Shown here: positions 1 to 12,500 of the stretch, in pieces | Layout: each line of letters starts with the position of its first letter | Position numbering within the stretch: position 1 is the first letter of the stretch | Assembly (NCBI GenBank): GCA_034008185.1 | Contig: CM067082.1 | Span: 6,370,984-6,434,983, forward strand | Length of the DNA: 64,000 nucleotides | DNA from: Gorsachius magnificus | Taxonomy: Eukaryota; Chordata; Aves; Pelecaniformes; Ardeidae | Direction of reading: 5' to 3' | The notes under the pieces: generated by a model | Told to the model about the DNA's origin: nothing | Database searches by the model: none | Seen by the model: the letters and a program-made list of their open reading frames with translations, nothing else | Translations under genes and position numbers: made by a program

Positions 1-630
1 AAGAAATATTTAGAGCTGTAGGTGTTTTAAATCAATGCCTGAGCACCTTTCAGGAGCTGTATACTTAAGGGGTAGGAAGTGATATATCACAAAATACAAA
101 ATGCTGATGCTGTGCTTCCCCGCCCCTGCTAGCCTGTTTCTTGGAACCAAAGGCCAGATGGTGGCCAGGCTGATGGGGACAAAGAAGAGAGCAGTTCACT
201 TATCTCTCCTGACTGGGTTGCTTTTGAAAATAGCAAGGAGTAAGAAGAAAACAATTTTTTCCATTTCAGAGAGAGCACAGAAAAAGCACCAGTACCATTC
301 AGATGCATGCCAAGAGAGAGAGGGTTGGTGAACCTCTGACTTTTCTCTTCCCATTTTGTGTCCTACGTGGCCAAAGATACCAAGGAAGACAGGATAAAAA
401 GTCTTCATTGATAAGGAACTGTGGGAGTAGCAGATTACTTTTTCTAGGATCAGAGAAGGATTTGCACCTTTCTATCAAGTTTTACTAATTTGACAGTTCC
501 TGAGGAAAGCTCTAAGTTTGTGCTATCTTCCCACATACATTTAGCTGGGAATGTAGTAACTATTCTGATACATATAGAGCATTAAAAAAAAAACCTAACA
601 AATATTATGAGTGAGAAGAGGATATGAAGG
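1..630. other. Unique DNA, no gene seen
   Basis: No coding similarity, RNA gene or repeat is recognisable. The short open frames here overlap on both strands and have no protein-like composition. Probably intergenic or intronic single-copy DNA. Confidence 0.5.
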
Positions 631-1085
631 TCCTTGAATGCCTCTAGAGGAGGGCAACAAACGCTGGTGAAAGGCCTGGAAGGAATGTCCTGTGAGGAGC
701 AGCTAAGGACTTTGGGTCTTGTCTAGTTTGGAGAAAAGGAGGCTGAGGGATGACCTCATTGCTCTCTGCAGCTTCCTGAGGAGGGGAAGTGGGGAGGGAG
801 GTGCTGAGCTCTTCTCCCTGGTATCCAGTGATAGGATACACGGGAATGGTTCAATGCTGCACCAGGGGAGATTCAGACTGGACATTAGGAAGCATTTCTT
901 TACTGAGAGGGTGGTGAAACACTGGGACAGGCTTCCTAGAGAGGTGGTCAATGCCCCAAGCCTGTCAGTGTTTAAAAGGCATTTCAGTAATGCCCTTAAC
1001 TTCATGCTTTAACTTTTGGTCAGGCATTTGGACTAGATGATTGTTGTAGGTCCCTTCCAACTGAAATAGTCTATTCTATTCTATC
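631..1085 (+). mobile_element. CR1 LINE 3' fragment, 5'-truncated
   Basis: A 5'-truncated CR1 non-LTR retrotransposon in plus orientation. The frame at 719-1012 encodes the C-terminal part of CR1 ORF2, with the family pattern [12 protein letters not shown], then [23 protein letters not shown], then the stop. The CR1 3' UTR follows, with a 'ggactagatga...ccttccaact' block and a terminal ATTCT-type repeat at about 1066-1085 in place of poly(A). Compared with the copies at 9.8 and 12.5 kb it is diverged and has a different N-terminal reading, so it is an older insertion. The upstream boundary is approximate. It is a non-functional remnant because the endonuclease and the reverse-transcriptase core are missing. 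Confidence 0.93.
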
Positions 1086-4000
1086 TGATGCATTCAGGAT
1101 TCACTGGAGACTTGCAAAGAAATGTGTTTGTTCAAGGAATGATAAACACACCTGGAAACAGCAGTAGAGCTCATAAAATCTTATAGGGAAATAGGCATTT
1201 CCTTTCCTACACCTGAACTCCCTTCTCTCTCTACTCTCCTCAGTTACATCCAGAGTAAGAAAGTACATTGATAGTTTAGTGTTTAAGGCTGGTGATATTT
1301 CCAATCTACAGGAAGCTAGTGAACCATATGTTGTTCTATTCTGACCTCGAAGCTGCCTACTATATTGAATGAACCAATACATCAACTGTGCTTATCCACC
1401 TAGGTGTTCAATCACATAATAAATTTGAATTACTCTCTTTCCTACCTACTTTACTTCATTGAGGACAGAACTGATGACATAGCTGTTTGTAAGAAATATT
1501 TGGTGGAGTTGTTGCTTGATTCTTTATATTTTTCAAACTAGTGGGTTATGAACTATAGCTCTATATTCAGCACACTTGCAGGAACAGGCTCTGAAATAAT
1601 TTGTCAGCCTTGACAGTGAGCCAAAGGTACTGAGGATGAATTCAATGAGAGCTGATGAGACCAGTATATATCTGATGCTAAGTTACATCTATGGATCTGG
1701 GTTTCTTGGAGATCTGGTTCTTGAACATTTTTAAAAGCAATACCTTTTCAGTAAGCCAAACAGTTTGGAATTTGCTTTAGCTCCATGAAAGCAAAATGAA
1801 GACTCTTTGTGCAAAAAAGCTGTACTATTTCTCTTCCAAAATAATGAATATGGCTTCTCACCTTCTCTAGCAAAGACATCAAACCCAACCTTCTATTTCT
1901 AGCATCTGTATTTAATAGAGAGTAGTATGAAGCCGTAGTTCTTGAATTGAGAGCTCTCTCTATTTTTCTTTTCTTTGATTTTCTAGAAGATAGCAGATAA
2001 TCTCTTACTTTGCCAAACCTATCCTGCAGGGCTTAGCTCAGGAACTAATTTGCCTATCAGTCACTCACCAGCTCTATATTTGTATTTTCAATGGAGATGA
2101 TTACATAGACTCAGTGTGGGGTAGATGGTGTCTGGCTCTCAGTGATATACTTGGAAGAATTGTGTATATGAAAGTATATTCAGTGGGTGAAGTAGTGAAA
2201 ACACATGCTTTAATTCCATCCTTGTTTGATTCAGTGTTTGAGTAAAATGGTAGGAAGTGTTGACTACAGATCAAGACAAGGTTTGCTATCCGGGAAATGT
2301 CGTGGGGAGGACATCCATTTCATTTGTCCTACTTTGCTCCCTTGGACATAAAAGGACTATATTACAACAGTAACTGTGTTTTTGTATCAAAAGCCCCACT
2401 GCTTACTTTCTTTCTCTAGCGATCAGTGCTCAAAATTATTTTAGAGGAGAAAGTGTGGCATTAGGATTCTGCATCTGAGGGTTATTGCCTCACCAGAAAC
2501 AATAGACCTCGTGAGCTTTTCCCAGTGTGGCAGAAACCTGCCCTCCTGACAAATGCCTACACATGTTTAGACTGAACCAGTGTCCTGAAAATGGGGAGGT
2601 TGGTCTTGGTACTAAACCAAGATGGTGTGGTATACTATTGCACATCCCTTCATGATATTTGTCTATTGGTCTCTTTAGTTCCCCTCTTTTGTTTTCCAAA
2701 TGGCTAAAAGAGAATTCTCTAGAAAGTCAACCTCACTTACTCCACATGACCCTTATTTATCAAGAAATTCAGGTGTTTTGATATGTCCTGCGAAACAGAA
2801 ATTTTCCCTGGAGGGAAAGACTTCACAGGTAATTGGCAAAGCATGAAGTTTGACTATAGCCCATGTAAGATAGACCTGTAAGTGTAAAGGCTGTCATGAG
2901 GACCAAGTGGATTGCTCTTGCATTTTCTGTGGCTTGAGAGTTGGGGAGATGTGCAGCCTCTGATTTATGAACAATAAGGCTGAAAAGGCTCTTCATTGCT
3001 ATTTAAGCCAAGCCTTCCCAAAGGGCAGATGGCAGAATTTTTCACCGTATTTATATTAGACCCATCTTTCTGTAACATATCAAGTCTTACTTTCTGGATC
3101 TGAGTGTCAGTAAGTCCTCTGCCTTTTCTTATAAAACATGTGATGTTTGTGAAGTGCATCATGGCAAAGGAAGTATTTGAAGGAGAATAATAAGGTAGCC
3201 CACTGCAGGTTTCTGGAAGGTTGCTTGAAGGCAGGAACTCTAGGACAAGATGAGAAAACAACATTTGAAAACTTTAGCAGGCTGTGATTCTCACTAGTGC
3301 TGAATGAGGCATGAAGTGAGGAAAGTACACAAAGTGAGGTGAAAGGTTAGTGTTCAAACTGCTTTTGGCAATGGAAGACAGGTAAAGGGTTACTGAAACA
3401 GAAAATAACCCATGGCAGGCTAGAAAAATGGCCTTTGAAACGTCATGCCAAGTAGACAATGAGCACAGCAAGACTGCATTCATCAAGGCCAGGGAAAAGG
3501 TTGTTGCTAGTCAGAGAGTGAGATAAGGAGAGCCAGGGGACGAGTTTTAGGTATGTGTAGAGATAGCAAAGTTTCTGTGGAATGAACCTGCCAACTTACA
3601 GCCTAACGGTAAGGACCTAGATGTTTTCATTTAAGTTGAAGAGCTTGCAAGATTAAACCTTGTGTTGCAGGCAGAGTACAGATTAAATCCACAGTGATCA
3701 AGAAAGGAAAGGAGGCCAACTTTTTAGGGGGAGCTTGGCCATAATTCAGCAGAAGTTCTAGAGCTGCTGATGCTACGTGTTGCCACACTACTAATTTAAT
3801 ATGAAGTAGTGCATCTCTTTCTTGATGTTTTTTATTATTTTTATTTTTTACCTAAAAAATATCTTTGGAAGGGAGACTGAAAACAAAAATTTTCATTAAA
3901 TGTCATCAAACATGATGTTTGTAATTAAAAAGAGTAAAAATCAAACCAACCCCCTAATCCCCATATAATCAAACACAGCCTTTTACAATAGCTGTTTTTC

Positions 4001-6451
4001 CTACCAGTTCAAGTCAACAGTAGATTTGTGGGGAGGATGCAATAGGAAAAAGAAAAATGTTAGCTTTCACAAAACATTGCCTAGGAGTCACGGAGAACAC
4101 TAGGTGCAAGGCAAGGATCTTCTAATCAGTCAATGAAAGTGTTCCATATCCCAGGAAAATAAAGATGCTTTGATACCTCTATTTCTTTCAGAGCAGTTGG
4201 AACCAGACTTCATGTTATAGAAGAAAACCTAAAATTTAAAGTGATGGTGGTGGGGCTGTAAAGAATCTCATCTACAGAGAGAAAACCAAGATGATCTTCC
4301 CAAATAACATTCCTCTGCTAGCTGAAATACCGATGTGAAAGACCCATAAGGAGTCTTTGAATGTATTTTCAGGCAAGACATTACTGCTGTATTAAGTCCC
4401 TTAAGATGGAGCCAAGGGTTGAGACTGCAATTCAAGAAGTGTTTAATAACTCTTTTATTATAGCCCATGGGCATTGGCTGGCACAAACTCTCTCGGATGG
4501 ATTGGATTCAAAGCTGCCACAGGCATAGCCATGCTAGAACAAGGAGCATTTTGCAGTTCAGCTATGGCCTGATCTGTACTCAACAGTTTCCTCTGCAGTT
4601 GGCAGTGTTAAATGCTCTGTCATTACTCTGAAAGAGCAGCTTTTGTCTCTCAGATGATCAGGAAAATCACTGTTTTGTAATGTGAATATGTTTACAATCA
4701 CTTTGTTTTCCTTATCTCTGACTAGTGTTGCAGTTGTATTGATAGTGGTGTTAGGAAAACCTCTGCTGACTTGTGAAGAATGCAGAAAGATTTTATGGGA
4801 CAAAGGCAGTCCCTCCTCTATGTGGAGTAAGTTAGCTCAGCAAAGGTAAGTCCAGGCAAAGATGCTGGTTATGGTGCAGCAGGCAGCACTCATCACGCTT
4901 GGTATTTGAAAAATCAGTCCTCTAGGCTACAAAAAAATTCAGGAAAGCATTTACAGGCTTCCATTTGTATGTGACTGAATGCTTATGAACTATTTGATGA
5001 ACTTTTCTCTTCATAACTGAAGCAGGTGGAGTTTAACAGTTACATCCCCTTCCCTTCCTCCTTTCCCTTTGCTATTCCATACAGATTTGCCCCAGGAGTA
5101 CTAACAAGTCTCCCTTTTATCAAGTTGCATATGCATTGATATTGGTGTATTCGAGAGACTGGATGTACCAAAGATGCTCTGCTGTAGGTGGTCTTTTCCT
5201 ATATAGCTCTCACTGAACCTTTTGGTAGGCTGGGCTTTGTGCTCTCAGTCCGAGGCCCCAGAAAATGCGAGTGCTTCTTATCTACTGTAAGGAAGATTGA
5301 AATCCTTGCACTTGTTCACTTTGAGTTCGTCATAGAATCTCAGAATCTTTCTGAAAAGTCTGCAGGAAGAAAAATTAGTGATGAATATTTTTGCAGCCAG
5401 AATGCGAAAAAAAAACAGGATGGGGAAAACATTGCTGCAGTGTTGTAAGAAGATAAAATTCTCAATTTTGTTATTGTGAAAATGACAATTTTTAATGGGA
5501 ATTTAAAAATTCAGATTATATTGATATGTTCTATCAAATCAATTTAACAGTTTTGAAACACCTATTTAAAATAGCTTAAATATTTTTCTGTGTGTCTTCC
5601 CTGGCCTCCTCCTCTGCCACATTTCTCTGAAACCCCGGTGCTGTAGGTCTGTGTTGTCTCAAACATTTGTACTTGTGTGCATTTTCTCTCTAGAAAAGAT
5701 TAGTAAAACATGCAGAAGGATTGAATATACTTAGTGAAGTAGAAGTGCAAATGAATAACTCAAGTAACCTAAGAAGTTAATAACATTAATTGAGTCCTGT
5801 CCCAAAAGAAGGAAAGGGATGCGGATCATTACTTTACTGATGGTAGAACTGAAAGCATGAAGAATGGTACTTGTCACTTCAGACTCTACTCTGATATAAG
5901 CAGAGAAGCAACCATGTGAGATGCTGGAAAAAAGAGACAAAACTAGACTTCTCTCCAGTTTGTTTATCTTTCCATGGCTGAATGGTGGCTTGAGCTTGTT
6001 CCTTGCTTACTTCAGAAAATCCTGGCCCCTCTTCTCCACCTTCTCCTGAATGTTTTGCTTGTACCTGCCTGTATTGGAAGATTATTTATTGCTTTAATTT
6101 CCGTGGTATGTGGTTGCTGTGTTTTGCTTCAGACAGCTGGCTTTTGCTAGCTTCTACTATGGATACCTCCTTGTCTTCATTGTGGCATCTTTATTTTCAT
6201 ATCTGCTGATGAAATATGTTGTGGTGAAGGTTCCTTAGGGAGTTTTCCCTGCCCTCCCCCTCATCTTACTTTTTGTTGGCGTTTTGCATTCTCAATGAGA
6301 TTTGATAGCCAAGGACTTCTAGTTGTCTGCGTTAATTTATTGTGTCTCAGCCCTGAGGAACTTAATAGCACCATATGCCATATTAGTAACTTTTGGAGAC
6401 CTTGGCTTTAAACTTGAATTTTGTGAATTTGCACAAGTGTTTGATTATATT
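1086..6451. other. Long unique stretch, no gene seen
   Basis: About 5.4 kb of AT-leaning single-copy sequence. Open frames are all under 100 codons, overlap on opposite strands and show no recognisable domain. There are short homopolymers only. I saw no splice-bounded exon, RNA gene or mobile-element end. Confidence 0.5.
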
Positions 6452-6514
6452 ATTGGACTAGATGACCTCTAGGGGTCCCTTCCAACCCAAAACATTCTAT
6501 GATTCTGTGATTCT
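6452..6514 (+). mobile_element. CR1 LINE 3' tail, severely truncated
   Basis: Only the last ~63 bp of a CR1 are present: the 'ttggactagatgacctctag' block, 'gggtcccttccaaccc', and the terminal ATTCTATG/ATTCTGTG repeats. Extreme 5' truncation is typical of CR1 retrotransposition. The tail matches the subfamily of the copies at 45.6 and 60.6 kb, which share 'gacctctaggggtccc' or 'ggcctctaggggtccc'. Confidence 0.92.
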
Positions 6515-9500
6515 TATCTAACAAGGGGGTAAGAAAATACTTTACTTTTTAGAAAGACCATACTGATGGCCAGATTTTGGATGGCCACACACCTGCATAC
6601 TCTGGGTGAAACTGCTGGGGGAGGTGTAGCTGCCCCCCACACCTGAGAAATACAATCCTTTTTCAGTTCCAAAGACTGCTGTCAAATTAAACTGCACAGT
6701 GCTGTCTAAAGGCACTGTCCGAAATACAATCCAAAGAGAGATTAGAAAGGGTGTGGGAAGTGGGAGCAGAAATCACTCTTTTTCCTCCATTGGCTTCTAT
6801 TATTCATGTCCAGCAGTACACTCATGAGTGGCAGATTCATTGATTCTTTTGCATAGATCAGGCTTTCATACAGAAGGGGGAAGATATTTCAAAAGCCAGA
6901 TAATGTGATTATGTAAGCGTAGAGTATCAGAGGCAGTGTGTAAAGACAGAAGTAGGACTCAGTGTGGTAACTTTTTTTTTTAAGGAGGTTGAATTTTAAA
7001 CAGATTCCTTTTATGTCCACTACAACTGGAATCACAGTTGCTGTTGAAAATATTGGAAAGAAACTTTTGTATGTATATAAATGTGTAAACAATCTATTTT
7101 ACTTTCTTGAAAGGCATCTCAAAAAAGCGTTTTCTCCAAAGTGGGATGGTCGTCATTATTTGGAGAGAAAAATGTGACTTTTAGAGTTTTAACTGCTGCA
7201 GAATAGGTTTCATTGAACCAAAAAACCCAATTAGTTCTGGTTTTGTCATCTGCAATTTTAAAAAGCAAAGCAGAAAACACATTGTGATATATAAGGACTG
7301 TGCTGGAGGCTACTGACAAAAAAGTGCATATTTACTTGAGATACTATGTGGAGAAGTGATGCCTTATCTCAATGAATGACCTCAAATGAATGCAAAGAAG
7401 GGTGATGACTCTAATAGAATGCTGGGAGAGGTCTCCTCTGAAGCAAAGCTATGAAGTTTAATACTATAAAACAAATAAACAAAAATTTAATACTCTAGAG
7501 GAAGTAGATCAAGAGCTTCTGTGTTTTCCTTATATCTGAACATTTGGAGCAGAGCACAAAGAAACTAAATAGTGAGAAGTTCAAATTCAAGCAATAAAAA
7601 TGTTCTTTTTCACACAATTTGTGATTAAGATGTGCAAACTCCTGAGAATAGCAGTGAAAGTGAGTTAGAAAGGGATGAGATGTTTGTACATGCATAACAA
7701 GAGACTCAGTGATGCTGGTGGTAAATATTTTGGAGTGGATCGTAAATCTTGTGCATCCAGAAGACTGATAAAGATCAGGTGAGGTGGATCAGATTTCCCC
7801 CTTGTGGGTTTTAAGTGTGTCATCCCTTGAAGCCTCTAATACCAGGGAGATGCAACATGCTGTAATGAATGGACGACTTGTCTGATCCAGGATGGTAATC
7901 TGGGATACCAGGCAAAAGTGCCTTAAGCTTTCAGCTAAGAGTTTGAGCATGATTCAGCAAACCATGGGAATTAAGTCTGTACTGGAACTTAAACACTTGT
8001 CTAAATGTGTTGTTGTATAGGAATATGTTTCCTGTCAAAAAAATCTTCCTCTTCACAGAAAGTTACAGGAAGAAGCTGTACAAGTGAATGAAGTCAGCAT
8101 GAATTTGAAGTTTTCCACTGAATGTTTTAAGGGTTTTTTTATCAAGTGCATGTTCAGCCTAATACTTTCAGAGAATATTGCAGGCAGGCCTCAAGTTTTT
8201 TCTGCCTAGCAAAATGTTTTCACTGTTGCAATGGCGTCTTTATCACAACTGCCCGGCCAGATGCATATTTATTATTTTTTTTTACAATGGTGCACAAATT
8301 CAGGAGCTGCATTCTAAATAGATGTGTGCAACATAAGCATATGTCCATATCAAATAAAAAATTTCAAGTGACTTGTGAATACCTGCTGCTCTTAAAACCT
8401 TATCTTGGCACTCTAATCTAAGGGGTTTTTTGTGTGTGTGTGTGTGTTTAATTTACTGTAATTAATCCTGCTGACCCCCCTCTATTTCTATATTATGCAC
8501 TGTCTTTATGAACGTATCAATGATCAGTGAGAAAGCTCAGGTTTCCAATTAACCTAGCAGGCACCTTGTGTTTGCTATTGTGTGGATTCTGTGGGACAGT
8601 AAAGAACAGTTTAAATTCTGCAGTTGATTTGTATGTATGTTTTAAGAGACATAGGGTTTCTTTTCCTGTTCATACAGCATTTAATACAACACAGTTACAG
8701 GCTGAGCAATGTACAAGTACCCCTGTATCCTTTCTATGGGAAAATATATAGAGCAGGCAAGACATAAGAGGTGTTGTGATGTTGAAAGTGTATTTCTGGA
8801 TGGACAATGCATTTCTGTGATAATTTATTGTTTAATTTCAACATTGAGTAAATATTGTGGACAAGAAAAATTCCTTGATGTATTTTTGCTCCCTTTTTAA
8901 TGGATTCATAAAAGGAATGGTAACTGATGTTTCAGCATTTTCTGACAACTAAATCTTGCTAAATAATTCAATAAAAATCATAGCTACAGAGAATAGCAAT
9001 TAGGTTTATGAAAGAAAGAACAGTTACTTCAGGTAAAAGAATGAGGGCCCCTATTTCTCACATTGCCCAGGCAAGCATCTATCGTTGGTCACTGTTAATA
9101 TAACTGCAGGTCACACTTTTTTCATATAAAGCAAGCAGTGCAATCCAGGTTTGAGAAAGTTAAGGCTAGAATATATCCTTGTACTTTTTAGTACAGCTGT
9201 TAAGTTTCACCCAGTTAGCCTGTGCTTAGTCCTAAAGCTAGCTGAAATTTCAACTGCGGTTACACTGGAACGTGAGATTTACCATGTTTGGCTCTTAGAA
9301 AGATGAATCTCTGCCCTGTCTACAGGTATTAGCCAAACTTTTCCAGTTTAGATGACCAGGATGTTCAGGACAAATAACTGAATTTGTCCAGCTAGATCAC
9401 ACCAGGTGCTCTGTGCACCCTGTTAAGAATTGAAACACTGATGAAAAATATTTAAAGGAACAAATTTTATAAGAAGTTTCCAAACATCTTATTAGCAGAC

Positions 9501-9840
9501 CCTGATATGAGTTTGATATTCAGCCATCTACCATTTTTAGCTGTTAATTTCAGCAATATTTCCCTAGTTTATAGTACCTCATATGCCACCCAGTTTCTCT
9601 GACTGTTTTGAGTCGTTCACGAATATTCAAAGTGCATTGTGTTCTTGAACACCTGCTGCTGTGGCTGCTCGCTTAAGGGGTCAGAGGAGGTGAGCATAGT
9701 CAAATAATTTTTTAGTACCGAAATAATTGGATCAATTCTATTTAGTCTGGTAAAGTTTTGCATTTCAAAGAATAATAATCCACAAAAAAGACCCTTTTTT
9801 CCATTGAAAAGGTTAAAAAAATAACGAAAGGAATGTCGTT
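6515..9840. other. Unique stretch with short microsatellite
   Basis: No gene or mobile element is recognised. The interval contains a (TG)8 run at 8431-8446 and several short A/T homopolymers. The open frames here (for example at 8146-8421) have no recognisable protein family and look like chance frames in AT-rich DNA. Confidence 0.5.
8431..8446. repeat. (TG)8 microsatellite
   Basis: Eight perfect TG dinucleotides directly after a short T run. Potentially length-polymorphic. No further function is implied. Confidence 0.9.
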
Positions 9841-10502
9841 CCTTGTGGACGACAAGCTGACCATGAGCCAGCAGTGTGCCCTTGTTGCCAAGAAGGCCGA
9901 TGGTATCCTGGGGTTCATTAAAAGAAGCGTGGCCAGCAGGTCAAGGGAGGCTATCCTCCCCTTCTACTCTGCCCTAGTGAGACCATGCCTGGAGTACTGT
10001 GTCCAGTTCTGAGCTCCCCTGTTCAAGAAAGATGAGGAACTCCTAGAAAGTGTCCAGGGGAGGGCAACAAGGATGATAAAGGGACTGGAGCATCTCCCCT
10101 ATGAGGAAAGGCTGAGGGAGCTGGGCTTGTTTAGCCTGAAGAAGAGAAGACTGAGAGGGGATCTCATTAACATGTACAAATATCTCAAGGGTGGATGTCA
10201 CAAGGATGGAGGCAGACTCTTCTCAGTGGTGCGCAGCAACAGGACAAGGGGCAATGGGCACAAACTGAAACATAAGAGGTTCCAGTTGAAGATGAGGAAG
10301 AACTTCTTGACTTTGAGGGTGACAGAGCCCTGGCACAGGCTGCCCGGAGGGGTTGTGGAGTCTCCTTCTCTGGAGATATTCAAAGCCCGCCTGGACGATG
10401 TCCTGTGCAACCTGCTCTAGGTGACCCTGCTTTAGCAGGAGGGTTGGACTGAATGATCTCCTGAGGTCCTTTCCAATCCTTGCCATTCTGTGATTCTGTG
10501 AG
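9841..10502 (+). mobile_element. CR1 LINE 3' fragment, copy A of inverted pair
   Basis: A 5'-truncated CR1 in plus orientation. The frame at 10073-10420 encodes the C-terminal ORF2 segment: [29 protein letters not shown] early, [31 protein letters not shown] late, then a stop in the normal place. The 3' UTR ends in ATTCTGTG repeats. The part upstream of 10073 is also CR1 ORF2 ('gacaagctgaccatgagcc', residues DKLTMS) but is out of frame. The copy is nearly identical to the inverted copy at 12501-13160 over its 3' 402 bp but not 5' of that. It lacks the reverse-transcriptase catalytic region, so it is a dead fragment. Confidence 0.95.
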
Positions 10503-12500
10503 AAATACTCTAACATTATGCAATCAGCATGGCTGATGTTATTTATCATTTTTTTACAACTCTTTTTGCTGCCAAAGGAACTGATCCATGAAAAAAATTC
10601 TGTAGGGTGGGAGAGGTGATTTTTTAGGTATGCCTTATTTTTGTGACACACATCAATGTAGGTTCGCTAAATCTGTAGAAAAAGCCCACCAGTCACAGAA
10701 ATCTTCCCTTCACTTCCTTCCATCCTTCTATTCCACCAGGGTTCCCCACATGGGGACTATGCCCTCCTGTTTCCCTTTGAACCACTAAGCCAACATCCCA
10801 GAGTTGTATGCCTGCAAGGAACATGACTGTTTTCTTTGCTATATGCTTAATATTTAATATGTAACATTCAGCTCTGTGTTCTAAGTTAAATTGTTCAATA
10901 GACTATGTATTATTCAATAAGGGAAGCTTAGAATGTTAAATAAGCAGGAGTTTAAGATCCATTTAAATGAATGGACCTGATTGCATAATGTTTCCTTGCT
11001 TTATTTTTGGTGCATTATTACTTTTAATTCTTTCATTATTTGATTAAGTTGAAAGCGAAGGAGTTTACCATCCAGGACACTTCTAGTATTGACCTCCTTT
11101 CTTCTAGATAAGTACAAATGTGCAGTTAGTACCTAGTCTGAGTGCATCATGCATGTAAAATTAATAGGTGGGCAAAATCTTCGAGTGTTAAAAAAACAGG
11201 ACAAACGCATGTGTTGGGATTCTTTTTTCCCCTCCATGTAGTTTCTTACAGAGGCTTAGAGATATTTTTGCAGAGTATTCTTTTATTAAAGAGGGTGGAG
11301 GATTCATACTTGCTGGCACATGTGAATTACTTATGCATTCTCAGCTCCTATTGTTATTTATCTCACAATAACAACAGGAGTCCTTACCAGACTGATTTGC
11401 TGTGCAAGCACATGCTAAGACTAAGGTATCTTCAGTGAACAACAGAGCTAACAACTAAGTCTAGAGAAAGGCCAAAGAACAGCAGCACAGATTTTCTATG
11501 TTTTATTTATTGACCAGGCATTTAAGTATGAAAAATACCTGGGGCCAGATTTACCAAGGTGTTTCGTTGCCTCACTTCCATTTAAATGAATGTGAATTAA
11601 GTGCCAAATTGCTGGTTAAAACACTGGCTGGCAGTGACATCTAAAAAAATTATATCAGGTCTTGGCTAGAGGCATAAATTGCCCTCAAATTTGCTGATAC
11701 TTATTCCAAAATAAGTCCATTTTTTAGCACAACCACTTGAATCATTTGGTGCTTGATAAATAATACTAATCTCACCCCCCCAGCGTGAAACCTAGAGCTG
11801 CTATGATATGATTCCTTGAGAAGAAGGAGACATGGCTGTTAGCACTCATATTATCTTCCTGAAGCAGCAAAAATTCAATCTAGTAAATCCCCTCTGAGTT
11901 CTGAGGAAGAAGACGGTGTCTAGTAGTATCACGAGAAGCAATATTTTTTATCTCTTCAGTCCATGACAAACCTTATAAATCTTGCCTGGGCAAAACCACC
12001 ATTCTTGGATTGTTAGAAATCATCTTGTAATTTTCCAGCCAAAGTCTATTTCTGAACATTATATATCCAATTGATCTTGTGCCAGTATCATACTTAAAGT
12101 TATCAAACTCTTCCACTGTCTTGACATTCATCCTTTACAAGCATGAGTAACCATATTCTCCCTCAACCTTTATATTCCTATGCCAAGTCGAGCTTTTTGT
12201 GTATCCTTCTCCCCCAACGATCTTAGATGAACTTTTTTGTGCCTCTTTCAATTTAGTTTTTTTTCTCTTGAAAACAGGTGCCTAGAAATGTAAATACAAT
12301 TCCATCTGATGCCCCACCAGGCTTTTTTACAACTGTATGGGTAGTTTCTTGCCTGTACTAAACCAAATTCAGAATACTTTGCCATTTGTACTTATACTGG
12401 CTTTGTCCTTGCTGTGAGGAGCGCGTGGGCCTGAGCTCTCAAATACATGGAAAAGAAGTTCCTTGGAGATGAACAACAATGAGGTGCAATCAGTTGGACA
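10503..12500. other. Spacer between inverted CR1 copies
   Basis: About 2 kb of AT-rich unique DNA forming the loop between the two oppositely oriented CR1 copies. No exon, RNA gene or further repeat is recognised. The open frame at 11142-11438 has no recognisable domain. Confidence 0.5.

Noticed and set aside
10223..10651. 142-codon minus-strand open frame
   Set aside because: Antisense of the CR1 copy; its twin appears at 12516-12779 for the same reason.
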